Source of the DNA: Ahrensia sp.
Lineage (GTDB): Bacteria > Pseudomonadota > Alphaproteobacteria > Rhizobiales > Rhizobiaceae
Length of the DNA: 64,000 nucleotides
NCBI GenBank assembly: GCA_002698425.1
Contig: NZXU01000015.1
Coordinates: forward strand, 1-64,000
Direction: 5' to 3'
The position numbers and the translations under genes were made by a program. The notes beneath the pieces are model-generated. The model made no database searches and was not told where the DNA came from. It was given only the letters and a program-made list of their open reading frames with translations. The stretch's first letter is position 1; every line of letters starts with the position of its first letter. Positions 40,265-49,258 of this stretch are shown here, one piece after another.

Positions 40265-41191
40265 TCAGGCCGCGTGCAGTTCGCGGCGGGCCGCCTCGCC
40301 TGTCTCGCGGATGCCGATCAGGCGGCAGATCGCGAAGACGAGGTCCGGACGGTTCATCGTGTAGAAATGGAAATCGTCGACGCCGCGATCGACGAGATCG
40401 AAGACCTGCTCGGCGGCGACGGCGGCGGCGACCAGCGAATGCGTGTGCGGGTCCTGGTCGAGCCCGTCGAAACGGTCCGCCAGCCAGGCCGGGATGCTCG
40501 TGCCGCATTTCGAGGCGAAATTGCGCACAGCCGAGAAATTGTGGATCGGCACGATGCCCGGAACGATCGGGACATAGATGCCGGCGCGGCGCACCCGTTC
40601 GACGTAACGCTCATAGGCGTCATTGTCGAAAAAGAACTGGGTGATGGCGCGCGTCGCGCCGTTGTCGACCTTGCGCTTGAGCATGTCGAGATCGGTGGCA
40701 AGATCGGGGCTTTCCGGATGGCGCTCCGGATAGGCGGCGACCGAGATGTCGAAATCGCCGAAGGCTTTCAGCCCGGCCACAAGATGCGCGGCATTCTGAT
40801 AGCCGTCGGGATGCGGCTGATAGCTGCTTCCAACGCCGCCGGAGGGATCGCCGCGCAACGCGACGAAGCGGCGGATGCCGAGCGCCGCGAAATCGCGCAC
40901 GACGGCATCGACCTCGTCGCGCGTCGCGCCCACACAGGTGATATGGGCGGCGGCAGGCGTGTTGCCGGTGGCGAGCACGGTCTGCAGCGTCGCGCGGCTG
41001 GTGTCCTTGGTGGAGCCGCCCGCGCCGTAGGTGACCGAAACGAATTCCGGCGAAAGCGGGCTCAACCGATTGATCGTGTCGGTCAGCGTCGCTTCCATCT
41101 GCGGATTTTTCGGCGGAAAGAATTCGAAGGAAACGCGGATATCCTTTCCGGTTCCGGGGGCGCCTGCGATCCGTTTCACGGAATGTCTCAT
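40265..41191 (-). CDS. metF: 5,10-methylenetetrahydrofolate reductase
   Basis: A 308-residue TIM-barrel flavoenzyme. It has FEFFPPK near residue 22, VTYGAGGSTKD, HITCVGATRDEV, LRGDP, and ITQFFFDNDAY, all diagnostic of MetF. It makes 5-methyl-THF for methionine synthase. Its ATG overlaps the stop of the upstream ArsR-methyltransferase gene (ATGA), so expression is coupled to that regulator. Confidence 0.95.
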   Translation of the reverse strand: MRHSVKRIAGAPGTGKDIRVSFEFFPPKNPQMEATLTDTINRLSPLSPEFVSVTYGAGGSTKDTSRATLQTVLATGNTPAAAHITCVGATRDEVDAVVRDFAALGIRRFVALRGDPSGGVGSSYQPHPDGYQNAAHLVAGLKAFGDFDISVAAYPERHPESPDLATDLDMLKRKVDNGATRAITQFFFDNDAYERYVERVRRAGIYVPIVPGIVPIHNFSAVRNFASKCGTSIPAWLADRFDGLDQDPHTHSLVAAAVAAEQVFDLVDRGVDDFHFYTMNRPDLVFAICRLIGIRETGEAARRELHAA

Positions 41192-42207
41192 GCCACATAC
41201 TCCAGGGGGGATTGAGTTGTTTCGTCCTCGTCGGCGATCTCGATGCGCGGATCCTGCGCGACCCAGATCTTGACCGTGAGCTGATCGGCCGCGCTCTTGC
41301 CGGCGGCGAGCGCCCGCGAAGAAACCGGCTCCAGTTCGGCTTCCCGGAACCAGCCCTCCATGTCCGTATCGGCGAAGCCGAGGCGCTGATGCGCGTGCTC
41401 GTCGCGGAGGTAATCGAGGTGGTGCGGGGCGAAATCGACGATGACCAGCCGGCCGCCGGGGCGCAGCGCGCGAGCCGCCTGGCGGATCGCCGCGACCGGG
41501 TCATCGAGGTAATGCAGGACCTGGTGGATCGTCACCAGATCGAAGCCGTTGCGGACAATCGGCAGGTTGTAGACGTCGCCGAGGCGCACTTCGGCATTGC
41601 GCACGCCGGCCGCATCGAGATTGGCGCGGGCCACGTTGAGCATCTCGCGGTTGGCGTCGACGCCGATGCCGTATTGGTAGAGATCGGAAAAGAGCTCGAG
41701 CATGCGGCCGGTGCCGGTGCCCAGATCGAGCATGTAGCGCACCGGCTTGTCGCCGACGAGCGCGATCAGCGCCTCCTCGACCAGCTTGTCGGCCACGTGA
41801 TGCGAACGGATCTCGTCCCAGCTTGCCGCGTTCCTCGAGAAGTAGCTGGACGCCTTTTCGCGCCGCTTCTGCTTGACCTCCTCCAGGCGCTCCTCGTCGC
41901 GGCGGATGGTCTCGTCGCTCTCGTCGATGCGGCCGAGCAGTTCCTGAACGAGGACATCGCTTGCAGCGTCGCGGCTGAGCCGGAACAGCGCCCAGGAGCC
42001 TTCCTGCTGGCGCTTGATCAGGCGTGCGTCGAGCATCAGCTTCAGATGGCGGGATACGCGCGGCTGCGACTGACCCAGAACGCCGGTCAGTTCCGAGACG
42101 GTCAGATCGGTCTCGGAAAGCAGCTTGAGGATACGCAAGCGCGTCGGCTCGGCTATTGTCTTAAGGACATCGACAATCGTATCGAGATGGAAAGCGGGTG
42201 CGGTCAT
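41188..42207 (-). CDS. ArsR-type regulator fused to a SAM-dependent methyltransferase domain
   Basis: A 339-residue protein. An ArsR-like winged helix (about 8-85: AEPTRLRILKLLSETDLTVSELTGVLGQSQPRVSRHLKLM) is followed by a linker helix and a class I methyltransferase-like domain (motif I MLDLGTGTG at 159-167, LHYLDDP, LRPGGRLVIVDFAPH). The whole protein has no cysteine, so it is not a thiol-based metal sensor. ArsR-family regulators of the SAM cycle (SahR) are known in other proteobacteria. Here the fused domain could bind SAM or S-adenosylhomocysteine as a signal. Cotranscribed with metF. A palindrome precedes it at 42223-42244. Confidence 0.9.
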   Translation of the reverse strand: MTAPAFHLDTIVDVLKTIAEPTRLRILKLLSETDLTVSELTGVLGQSQPRVSRHLKLMLDARLIKRQQEGSWALFRLSRDAASDVLVQELLGRIDESDETIRRDEERLEEVKQKRREKASSYFSRNAASWDEIRSHHVADKLVEEALIALVGDKPVRYMLDLGTGTGRMLELFSDLYQYGIGVDANREMLNVARANLDAAGVRNAEVRLGDVYNLPIVRNGFDLVTIHQVLHYLDDPVAAIRQAARALRPGGRLVIVDFAPHHLDYLRDEHAHQRLGFADTDMEGWFREAELEPVSSRALAAGKSAADQLTVKIWVAQDPRIEIADEDETTQSPLEYVA

Positions 42208-42222
42208 ACCTACTCCGGAAAA

Positions 42223-42244
42223 GATATAAAGATATGTTTATGTC
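42223..42244. promoter_or_regulatory. Probable operator of the ArsR fusion-metF operon
   Basis: Two adjacent 11-base halves, GATATAAAGAT and ATGTTTATGTC, are inverted copies with 9 of 11 matches. The centre lies 26 bases before the fusion gene's start, in an AT-rich stretch unlike its surroundings. Autoregulation is inferred from position. Confidence 0.65.
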
Positions 42245-42299
42245 ATTTTTCGAAGCGATGCAAGTGACCTGATGCACGTGACTTCGGAAACGAAAAGCC

Positions 42300-42704
42300 A
42301 TGGCAACGAAACGGCAGACGGAAATCGCCAAGGCGCTCAGAAGCGTGACGCCGATGATTCCGTTCAACGAGGCGGAGGACGTGAAGCGGCTCGCCGCGCA
42401 GCCGCATCTGCGGTCCCTGCCCGCGCCGGTTTCGGTCTGGCTGTCGCTGGTCGCCCATATCCGCCACGTCCACACGGATTATGACGAGCTGATGGATGAC
42501 GGTTACGACCGCGACGCGGCACGCCATTTCGTCATGGACGACATCAATGCGGTGCTGGAGCGCTGGCAGGCAACGCGCCTACTGGACGGCGCCGAGTCGG
42601 ACGCCAACCTGCCCGATCCCGTGGAGGGCGCGGACGGGGACACTAGCCCGCCGGGTAGATCCACTGCTCGGGGAGCTGGGCGCGGACGCTCTCGCCGGAC
42701 CTGA
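42300..42704 (+). CDS. DUF2293-like protein
   Basis: A 134-residue protein. The region about 8-95 has LAPxIPF-like, VSVWLSLVAHIRHVHTDYDEL and GYDRDAARHFVMDDINAVL motifs, which I recall from rhizobial DUF2293 proteins. Function is unknown. The C-terminal ~35 residues are low-complexity (Gly, Arg, Ser). The last 62 bases overlap the tail of the convergent MOSC gene, so part of the tail may be non-essential. It is divergent from the ArsR fusion. Confidence 0.65.
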   Translation: MATKRQTEIAKALRSVTPMIPFNEAEDVKRLAAQPHLRSLPAPVSVWLSLVAHIRHVHTDYDELMDDGYDRDAARHFVMDDINAVLERWQATRLLDGAESDANLPDPVEGADGDTSPPGRSTARGAGRGRSRRT

Positions 42705-43239
42705 TCGTGCCCGGCCTTTCGACCCAGGCCAGCAATCCGCGGCGGCGCTTGGCTGCGGGCACGAAGGACAGCGCCAGCCCGGCATCGTCCCCCCTGCCGA
42801 GGTGCCGGGCGATCGACGCGCCGGAAATCCTGCAGGGGCCGTTCTGAAAATCGACCTTGAGCGTCACGCCGCCCTCGAAGAACAGAAGCGTCGCCGCGGG
42901 CAGCATGGAAAGCATCGGGATGCCCTCCAGCGTGATGTTGCCGCCGATCCATTCCGGCTCGATCCCGTCGATGCCCATCTCGGCGGCGGACTCGGCCAAC
43001 TCGGCGCGGCTGAGGAGCGTCACCTGGCGCTCGTTGCGCATCTCCGTGCCGCGCGTGTACCACGGCTCGCGGCTGCCGGATTTGCGCGTGATCCCGGAAT
43101 GGAGGTCGCCGCGAATGCCTTCGTAAGTGAGTTCAAGCTCGTCCACCGGCGCGGTCACGAATTCTTTACCGAGAGCTGAAAACAACCCGTCGACCACGCC
43201 TGAAAGCTTGCGGGACTGCACAATCTCGGGAAAGCTCAT
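42643..43239 (-). CDS. MOSC-domain protein
   Basis: A 198-residue protein with a MOSC domain: GDLHSGITRKSG near the start, ERQVTLLSRAEL, GGNITLEGI and the conserved cysteine in NGPCRISG. MOSC proteins handle sulfur carried by molybdenum cofactor or act in molybdo-sulfuration, and YiiM/YcbX relatives reduce N-hydroxylated compounds. No iron-sulfur domain is fused. I chose the ATG at 43239, which GGAG precedes; an upstream ATG at 43305 has none. It overlaps the DUF2293 gene tail to tail. Confidence 0.82.
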   Translation of the reverse strand: MSFPEIVQSRKLSGVVDGLFSALGKEFVTAPVDELELTYEGIRGDLHSGITRKSGSREPWYTRGTEMRNERQVTLLSRAELAESAAEMGIDGIEPEWIGGNITLEGIPMLSMLPAATLLFFEGGVTLKVDFQNGPCRISGASIARHLGRGDDAGLALSFVPAAKRRRGLLAWVERPGTIRSGESVRAQLPEQWIYPAG

Positions 43240-43365
43240 GGCAACGCTCCGGTTTCGGCTGATTTGGTGGAGGAGGCCGGTGCCGGCCGATGTGCTATCT
43301 GTCACACAATGGCCGCCGATTACAGCGTAGATGAACGCGTTTTCTTTTTTTCAATGAGGAATTTC

Positions 43366-44544
43366 ATGATCGCTCAACGCCTACTGATCTCAACCGCTGC
43401 CGCCAGCACGCTGCTGTTTTCCCTGACCGCAGGCGCGAATGCCGAAGTCAGCGCCGAAGCCGTCGTTGACGGGCTGAAGCGCCAGCTCGAGCTGCAAGGC
43501 ATGGACTTTGACGCGGCGTCGGCCGAGCTTCGGGGCAATGACGTCGTGCTGTCCGGCGTGACGGTTACGCCGACATCCGCCGAGAACAAGTTCACGATCG
43601 ACCAGATCCTGCTCGAAGGCGTCGAGGACGCGGGTAACGGTGCGTTCACGGTCAGCCGCGCCGGGATGCCTGCCTTCAGCAATGAAAAGGACGGCTACAC
43701 CGTGGCCTTTGAGGGCGCGGTGCTCGAAGGCTGCTTCATCGCCGGACCGAACGAGACCGATCCGATCGCCAAGGGCGGCTTCTGCCGGAACTACGAAGTC
43801 GGCGGCCTGACCGTCGCCAAGAGCAGCACGCCGGTCTTTGAACTCGAGGGCGTATCCGTCGCGATGAGCCCCTACGAGGCCGGCGGGACGATGGAATACG
43901 ACGTCAAGGTCAAGGATTTCACCGTCGACTTCACGCAGGTCGACGATCCGAAGGCGAAGGCGACGATGGGCGAACTCGGCTACCAGACGCTGACGGGCCG
44001 CGTAAACGCGACCGGCCAGTGGGACGCCGGCACCGGCGACGCCTCGATGAGCCAGGCGATCATCCTCGATGACGCGGCTGCGCTGAATATCGACATCGCC
44101 GTCGGCGGCTACACGCCCGAACTGATCGCGGCGATGCAGGAAATGAACAAGCAGATGCAGGGCCAGAGCGACCAGGCCCAGGGGCTCGCCATGATGGGCC
44201 TGATGCAGCAGATGCAGATCGGCAATATCACGATCGAGCTGATCGACGATTCAGCGACCGGCAAGATCCTCGACTTCGTCGCCAAGCAGCAGGGTTCGAC
44301 CCGCGAGGGCGTTGTCGCGATGGCCAAGGGCACCCTGCCCTTCGCGCTGGCGCAGCTGCAGAACCCGGAATTCGCGGCCTCCGTCACGGCGGCGGTCGGC
44401 GCGTTCCTCGACAGCCCGGGCTCGCTGAAGATCGCCGCGGTGCCGGCCGCTCCCGTGCCGGTGGCCCAGATCGTCGGCGCCGCGATGGCCGCGCCGCAGT
44501 CGGTCATCGGCGTGCTGAACATCAAGGTCACCGCCAACGACTAG
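43366..44544 (+). CDS. Secreted conserved protein of unknown function
   Basis: A 392-residue protein with a clear signal peptide ending near TAGANA/E. The rest has repeated beta segments and a Met/Gln-rich helical part (about 245-290: AAMQEMNKQMQGQ...). No transmembrane barrel end is seen. I do not recognise a named family. GAGGA precedes the ATG at 43366; one four codons earlier is possible. A hairpin follows at 44559. Likely periplasmic. Confidence 0.65.
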   Translation: MIAQRLLISTAAASTLLFSLTAGANAEVSAEAVVDGLKRQLELQGMDFDAASAELRGNDVVLSGVTVTPTSAENKFTIDQILLEGVEDAGNGAFTVSRAGMPAFSNEKDGYTVAFEGAVLEGCFIAGPNETDPIAKGGFCRNYEVGGLTVAKSSTPVFELEGVSVAMSPYEAGGTMEYDVKVKDFTVDFTQVDDPKAKATMGELGYQTLTGRVNATGQWDAGTGDASMSQAIILDDAAALNIDIAVGGYTPELIAAMQEMNKQMQGQSDQAQGLAMMGLMQQMQIGNITIELIDDSATGKILDFVAKQQGSTREGVVAMAKGTLPFALAQLQNPEFAASVTAAVGAFLDSPGSLKIAAVPAAPVPVAQIVGAAMAAPQSVIGVLNIKVTAND

Positions 44545-44558
44545 TCCGCTCAAGGACG

Positions 44559-44584
44559 GAACCCGGCGGAAACCCGCCGGGTTC
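44559..44584. terminator. Bidirectional hairpin between convergent genes
   Basis: An 11-bp perfect stem (44559-44569 with 44574-44584) with an AAAC loop lies between the secreted protein gene and the convergent pyroglutamyl peptidase gene. It touches the stop codon of the latter. No clear T-run on either side. Confidence 0.55.
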
Positions 44585-45188
44585 ACCTCCCCCGCGCCTC
44601 GGAAACGCAGATTTCCAGAATCGTTTCCGCGCCTTCCACCAGTTTATTGAAGTCCCCGGCCGCCCTTGCCGCGCCGACATGGACGAAGCCGCTCACGGGC
44701 GCGGCAAGGCCCCGGCACAGGCCGGCGGCGGAGTGGAAGAAGACGTAGTTGCATAGATAGCCGCCCGCATCGTCCGACCATTGCACCGCGTGGCCGCGTT
44801 CTTCCAGCGCCTCGGCGATGCGCACGAGGGGCAAGGATGACGGGATATCGGCCGTGCCGGCCCGTATCGGCGATGCGTCGGGGTTCTTGCCGGCATTGTC
44901 CGGCACGCCGGAGGCGATCCCGTTTCGCGCCAACCGTTCGAGGCGAAAGCCCTCGGCTTTCCTCGAGAGGCCGAAATGCACGGCGACATGCGGCTCGAAA
45001 CCGTTAGCGACCGCCTCCAGCGCCGGAATGGCATTCGTGTAATCCACCGGCAGGACGGCGAAACGGCAGTCCACATCCATTCCGTCCAGCGGCGGATTGG
45101 CTTCGAAATGGCGGATCAGATGTTCGGTCGGATTGTGCGGAGCGCCCGGAAAGGGCGTGAAACCGGTGACGAGAAGGCGGATGGTCAT
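44583..45188 (-). CDS. pcp: Pyroglutamyl-peptidase I family protein
   Basis: A 201-residue protein of the C15 cysteine peptidase family. The start MTIRLLVTGFTPFPG is typical. The catalytic triad is visible: Glu84 in LERLARN, Cys146 in GGYLCNYVFF and His170 in FVHVG. It removes N-terminal pyroglutamate from peptides in the cytoplasm. Together with 5-oxoprolinase (27671) the released 5-oxoproline could be turned to glutamate; they are not adjacent. It follows aspS on the same strand, 42 bases past its stop. Confidence 0.85.
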   Translation of the reverse strand: MTIRLLVTGFTPFPGAPHNPTEHLIRHFEANPPLDGMDVDCRFAVLPVDYTNAIPALEAVANGFEPHVAVHFGLSRKAEGFRLERLARNGIASGVPDNAGKNPDASPIRAGTADIPSSLPLVRIAEALEERGHAVQWSDDAGGYLCNYVFFHSAAGLCRGLAAPVSGFVHVGAARAAGDFNKLVEGAETILEICVSEARGR

Positions 45189-45230
45189 ATCGCAGCCGCC
45201 TTCCCTTTTCCGATCATTCCTGCTTCCCGC

Positions 45231-47018
45231 TTATTCCTTCGTGGGCGGGACGGAGCGCAGATAGAGTTCGCGCAATTGCGCCGGAGACGCCGGAGCCGGC
45301 GCACCCATCAGCAGGTCTTCGGCCTGCTGGTTCATCGGGAACAGGGTCACCTCGCGCAGGTTCTTCGCGCCGACCAGCAGCATGATGATGCGGTCCACGC
45401 CGGCCGCCATGCCGCCATGCGGCGGGGCGCCGTAGTGGAACGCGCGGAACAGGCCGCCGAAGCGCTCCTCGACCGTCTTGGCGTCGAGACCGACAATGCC
45501 GAACGCCTTGACCATCACCTCGGGCAGGTGGTTGCGGATGCCGCCCGACGCGATCTCGAAGCCGTTGCAGACGAGATCGTACTGCCAGGCCTTGATGTTG
45601 AGCGGATCCTCGTTTTCGAGCGCGCCCAGGCCGCCGCGCGGCATGGTGAAGGGGTTGTGGCCGAAATCGACCTTCTTAGCGTCCTCGTCCCATTCGTAGA
45701 ACGGGAAGTCGACGATCCAGGCGAGCGCGAAGCGGTCGCGGTCGACAAGGTTCAGTTCCTCGCCGGCGCGGGTGCGGGCATCACCGGCGAAACCGGCGAA
45801 TTTCTTCGGATCGCCGGCGGCGAAGAAGCAGGCGTCGCCCGGCTTCAGGCCAAGCTGCAGGCGGATCGCCTCGGTGCGTTCCTCGCCGATGTTCTTGGCG
45901 ATCGGACCGGCGCCCTCGACCTTGCCGTTTTCCTCGCGCCAGAAGATGTAGCCGAGGCCCGGCTGGCCCTCGCCTTGCGCCCAGGAGTTCATGCGGTCGC
46001 AGAACGCCCTCGAGCCGCCGGTCGGCGCGGGAATCGCCCAAACGGCGCCGCGCGGATCGTTGGCGAGGATGTTGGCGAAGACCTTGAAACCGGAGCCGCG
46101 GAAATGCTCCGACACGTCTTGCATGATAATCGGGTTTCTGAGGTCCGGCTTGTCGGTGCCGTATTTCAGGATCGCCTCGTCATAGGGAATGCGCGGGAAT
46201 TCCTGCGTGACCGGCTTGCCTTCGGCGAATTCCTCGAAGACGCCGCGCATGACCGGCTCCATCGCCTCGAACACGTCGTCCTGCTCGACGAAGCTCATTT
46301 CGAGGTCGAGCTGGTAGAACTCGCCCGGCAGGCGGTCGGCGCGCGGGTCCTCGTCGCGGAAACAGGGCGCGATCTGGAAATAGCGGTCGAAGCCGGAGAC
46401 CATCAGCAGCTGCTTGTACTGCTGCGGCGCCTGCGGGAGCGCGTAGAACTCGCCCGGATGGATGCGCGACGGCACCAGGAAGTCGCGCGCGCCTTCCGGC
46501 GAGGACGCGGTCAGGATCGGCGTCTGGAATTCGGTGAAGCCCGACTGCACCATGCGGTTGCGCATGGAGGAAACCACCTTGGTGCGGGTGATGATGTTCT
46601 TGTGCAGCGTCTCGCGGCGCAGATCGAGGAAGCGGTATTTCAGGCGGATATCCTCGGGATAATCCGGCTCGCCGAAGACGGGCAGCGGCAATTCGCTCGC
46701 CTCGGAGAGGATTTCCATCTCGCGCGCGAAGATCTCGATCTCGCCGGTCGGCAGGCTGGCGTTGACGGTCTCGTCGGTGCGCGGCTTGACCTCGCCGTCG
46801 ATGCGGATGACCCATTCGCCGCGAACCTTTTCGGCCGTTGCGAAACAGGGAGAATCGGGATCGGCAACGACCTGGGTGACGCCGTAGTGGTCGCGAAGGT
46901 CGATGAAGAGAACTCCGCCATGGTCGCGCACGCGGTGAACCCATCCCGACAGGCGCACGGTCGAGCCGGCGTCCGTTTTGCGGAGGGCTCCGCATGTGTG
47001 GCTGCGATAACGGTGCAT
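45231..47018 (-). CDS. aspS: Aspartyl-tRNA synthetase
   Basis: A 595-residue class IIb synthetase, usual bacterial length. It has the N-terminal OB fold ([22 protein letters not shown]), motif 2 ([23 protein letters not shown]), the bacterial GAD insertion (about 300-420) and motif 3 ([14 protein letters not shown]). It charges tRNA-Asp; whether it is discriminating cannot be read here. The start is the ATG at 47018 giving [10 protein letters not shown], the standard start; upstream in-frame starts run into the intergenic region. It is divergent from rnd. Confidence 0.97.
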   Translation of the reverse strand: MHRYRSHTCGALRKTDAGSTVRLSGWVHRVRDHGGVLFIDLRDHYGVTQVVADPDSPCFATAEKVRGEWVIRIDGEVKPRTDETVNASLPTGEIEIFAREMEILSEASELPLPVFGEPDYPEDIRLKYRFLDLRRETLHKNIITRTKVVSSMRNRMVQSGFTEFQTPILTASSPEGARDFLVPSRIHPGEFYALPQAPQQYKQLLMVSGFDRYFQIAPCFRDEDPRADRLPGEFYQLDLEMSFVEQDDVFEAMEPVMRGVFEEFAEGKPVTQEFPRIPYDEAILKYGTDKPDLRNPIIMQDVSEHFRGSGFKVFANILANDPRGAVWAIPAPTGGSRAFCDRMNSWAQGEGQPGLGYIFWREENGKVEGAGPIAKNIGEERTEAIRLQLGLKPGDACFFAAGDPKKFAGFAGDARTRAGEELNLVDRDRFALAWIVDFPFYEWDEDAKKVDFGHNPFTMPRGGLGALENEDPLNIKAWQYDLVCNGFEIASGGIRNHLPEVMVKAFGIVGLDAKTVEERFGGLFRAFHYGAPPHGGMAAGVDRIIMLLVGAKNLREVTLFPMNQQAEDLLMGAPAPASPAQLRELYLRSVPPTKE

Positions 47019-47180
47019 GAATATTCGCCTTTGTGTGCACGGGCGCGGTCGGCGCGCCGCATTTTCTGTGGTGCGGGAAATCGCGCGGAAAAGCGCATGG
47101 GCAAAGCGATTTGTCAAGGCAAGCGCAAGGCGTCGCGCGGCAATCGACAAACCACGGCGACACGGCTAAAGAGCTTTGCC

Positions 47181-48341
47181 ATGAAGCCTATTGATTCAAC
47201 GGAAGAACTTTCCGCTGCCTGCGCGCGCCTCGCGCATCATCCGTTCATAACGATCGATACGGAATTCATCCGTGAAACGACCTTCTGGCCGGAGCTCTGC
47301 CTCGTCCAGGTCGCCAGCGCCGACGAGGCGCTGCTGATCGATCCGCTCGCCAAGAGGATCGACCTGGCGCCCCTGTTCGACCTGCTGGCGAACAAGGCCG
47401 TGCTGAAGGTGTTCCACGCGGCGCGCCAGGATATCGAGATCTTCTTCAACCTGACCGGCAGAGTGCCGGAGCCCATCTTCGACACGCAGGTCGCCGCCAT
47501 GGTCTGCGGTTTCGGCGACGCCATCGCCTATGACCAGCTCGTCAAGCGGATTTCCGGCGCGCATATCGACAAGTCGTCGCGCTTCACCGACTGGCGGCAG
47601 CGGCCGCTGAGCGACAAACAGCTTTCCTATGCGCTGGCCGACGTGACGCATCTGCGCGATGTCTATGCCGACCTGTCGGAAAGGCTGAAGAGCGAGAACC
47701 GCGAACACTGGGTCGCCGAGGAAATGGGCGTGCTGACCTCCCATGGCACCTACGACATCCTGCCCGAGGACGCCTGGCAACGGCTGAAGCTGCGCGTGCG
47801 CAAGCCGATCGAGCTGCAGATCCTGAAGAATATCGCCGCATGGCGCGAGACCGAGGCGCGCAACCGGAACCAGCCGCGCCGCCGCATTCTCAAGGACGAC
47901 GCCATCTACGAGATCGCCCAGCAGCAGCCGCAATCGCCGGAAGCGCTCGGGCGGCTGCGTTCGCTCAACAAGGGCATCGAGCGCTCCTCCATGGCCACGC
48001 CGCTGATCAAGGCGGTGACGGATGCGCTCGCGATGGACAAGGCCGACCTGCCGGCAATCCCTCGCCCGCCGGCCTCGCCCGAGGGAACGAGCGCAGCGGT
48101 CGACCTGCTGCGCGTGCTCCTCAAGCTCGCCGCCGAGGAACATGGCGTCGCCCAGAAGATCATCGCGACGACCGACGATCTCGAAAAGATCGCCATCCAT
48201 GGCGAAGACGCCGATGTCGGCGCGCTGAAGGGCTGGCGCCGCGAGGTCTTCGGCGACAAGGCGCTCCGCGCGACCCGCGGCGAACTGGCCATCCGCTTCC
48301 GGGAACGCAGGCTCGACGTGATCGACGTCGGCTCCGGATAA
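47181..48341 (+). CDS. rnd: Ribonuclease D
   Basis: A 386-residue 3'-5' exonuclease. The DEDDy catalytic residues are Asp26 and Glu28 in TIDTEFI, Asp84 in ARQDIEIF, and Tyr150/Asp154 in LSYALADV. An HRDC domain follows (about 210-290). It trims tRNA and other RNA 3' ends. The ATG is at 47181, with a weak AAAGAG before it. It is divergent from aspS, an arrangement conserved in Rhizobiales. Confidence 0.93.
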   Translation: MKPIDSTEELSAACARLAHHPFITIDTEFIRETTFWPELCLVQVASADEALLIDPLAKRIDLAPLFDLLANKAVLKVFHAARQDIEIFFNLTGRVPEPIFDTQVAAMVCGFGDAIAYDQLVKRISGAHIDKSSRFTDWRQRPLSDKQLSYALADVTHLRDVYADLSERLKSENREHWVAEEMGVLTSHGTYDILPEDAWQRLKLRVRKPIELQILKNIAAWRETEARNRNQPRRRILKDDAIYEIAQQQPQSPEALGRLRSLNKGIERSSMATPLIKAVTDALAMDKADLPAIPRPPASPEGTSAAVDLLRVLLKLAAEEHGVAQKIIATTDDLEKIAIHGEDADVGALKGWRREVFGDKALRATRGELAIRFRERRLDVIDVGSG

Positions 48342-48361
48342 TTGACGCGCGGGCGCGGGTC

Positions 48362-49258
48362 ATGAAGTGCTTCTTCATCAATCTCGACCGCGTGCCCGAA
48401 CGCCGCGCCCACATGGAAAGGGAATTCGCGAAGGTCGGCCTTGAAGCCGAGCGATTTCCCGCCGTCGACGCGCTCCATATCGAAGACTATGACAATGTCC
48501 GCTACGTGCCCGGCTCCGGGGTGCGCTGGGAGATATTCAAGAGCCAGATCGGCGTGTTCGAAAGCCATCGCAGGATCTGGCAGATGGTCGTGGCACAGAA
48601 CCTCGACATGGCGGCCGTGTTCGAAGACGACATGTTCTTCCTGCCGGACCTGGTGGACTTATTAGGCCTGCTTGAGACCGCGGGACCGCAATTCGATCTC
48701 GTCAAGCTCGACAGTGCCTTCTATCCGGTTCCGCTTTCCGCGCCCGAACTGACGATCGGCCAGTGGCCCTTGCGGCGAATCCTGGCGGACTCGACCAGTT
48801 GCGGCGCCTATGTGCTGACACGGCACGCCGCCGAAAAGCTGCTGGCGTGGTCCGATCCCTATTGCGACCATATCGATGACTTCACATTCAGGCCGCGCCC
48901 CGGCTGGCGCGCCTATCAGGCGGAACCGGTGGTCGCCAGCCAGTTGACAATGCTTCCGCGCGATTTCGCGGACCGTTATGCGGATGCGAGACAGACGATC
49001 GCCCAAAGCGAACGGAACGTCGATCCGCGCATTCGTCAAAAGTTGGCGAAGGCACCGCTCCCGCGCCGAATTCGCAAGCAAATGACGCGCACGGCCGGCA
49101 AGATCCTCTGGCGGCTTTATGGCCGGCGGCGGCTTCTCGCCAGCGGCGGCGTCATCAGCACGAGCGCCATGGCGGCGGAAAGACTACACGGTAACGACGA
49201 GGGAAATCTCGCGCCCGACTGTCTTGGCCAACTGGTTGACCCGTCCGAGCGGCCTTGA
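48362..49258 (+). CDS. Glycosyltransferase family 25 protein
   Basis: A 298-residue protein starting MKCFFINLDRVPERRAHM, the GT25 beginning, with VFEDDMFF (the acidic metal site) near 87 and SCGAYVLTRHAAEKLL. GT25 enzymes add galactose in lipooligosaccharide cores. The C-terminal ~80 residues are basic. It starts 20 bases after rnd and probably shares its transcript. Its 3' end overlaps the convergent ppx gene by 75 bp, so the last ~25 residues may have arisen by read-through into it. Confidence 0.8.
   Translation: MKCFFINLDRVPERRAHMEREFAKVGLEAERFPAVDALHIEDYDNVRYVPGSGVRWEIFKSQIGVFESHRRIWQMVVAQNLDMAAVFEDDMFFLPDLVDLLGLLETAGPQFDLVKLDSAFYPVPLSAPELTIGQWPLRRILADSTSCGAYVLTRHAAEKLLAWSDPYCDHIDDFTFRPRPGWRAYQAEPVVASQLTMLPRDFADRYADARQTIAQSERNVDPRIRQKLAKAPLPRRIRKQMTRTAGKILWRLYGRRRLLASGGVISTSAMAAERLHGNDEGNLAPDCLGQLVDPSERP

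Noticed and set aside
42208..42299. SAM-type riboswitch in front of the metF operon
   Set aside because: The stretch is too short and shows a protein-operator-like palindrome rather than a riboswitch fold.
44976..47180. Long plus-strand extension in front of rnd
   Set aside because: Antisense to pcp and aspS. Ribonuclease D starts with a recognisable N-terminus at 47181.
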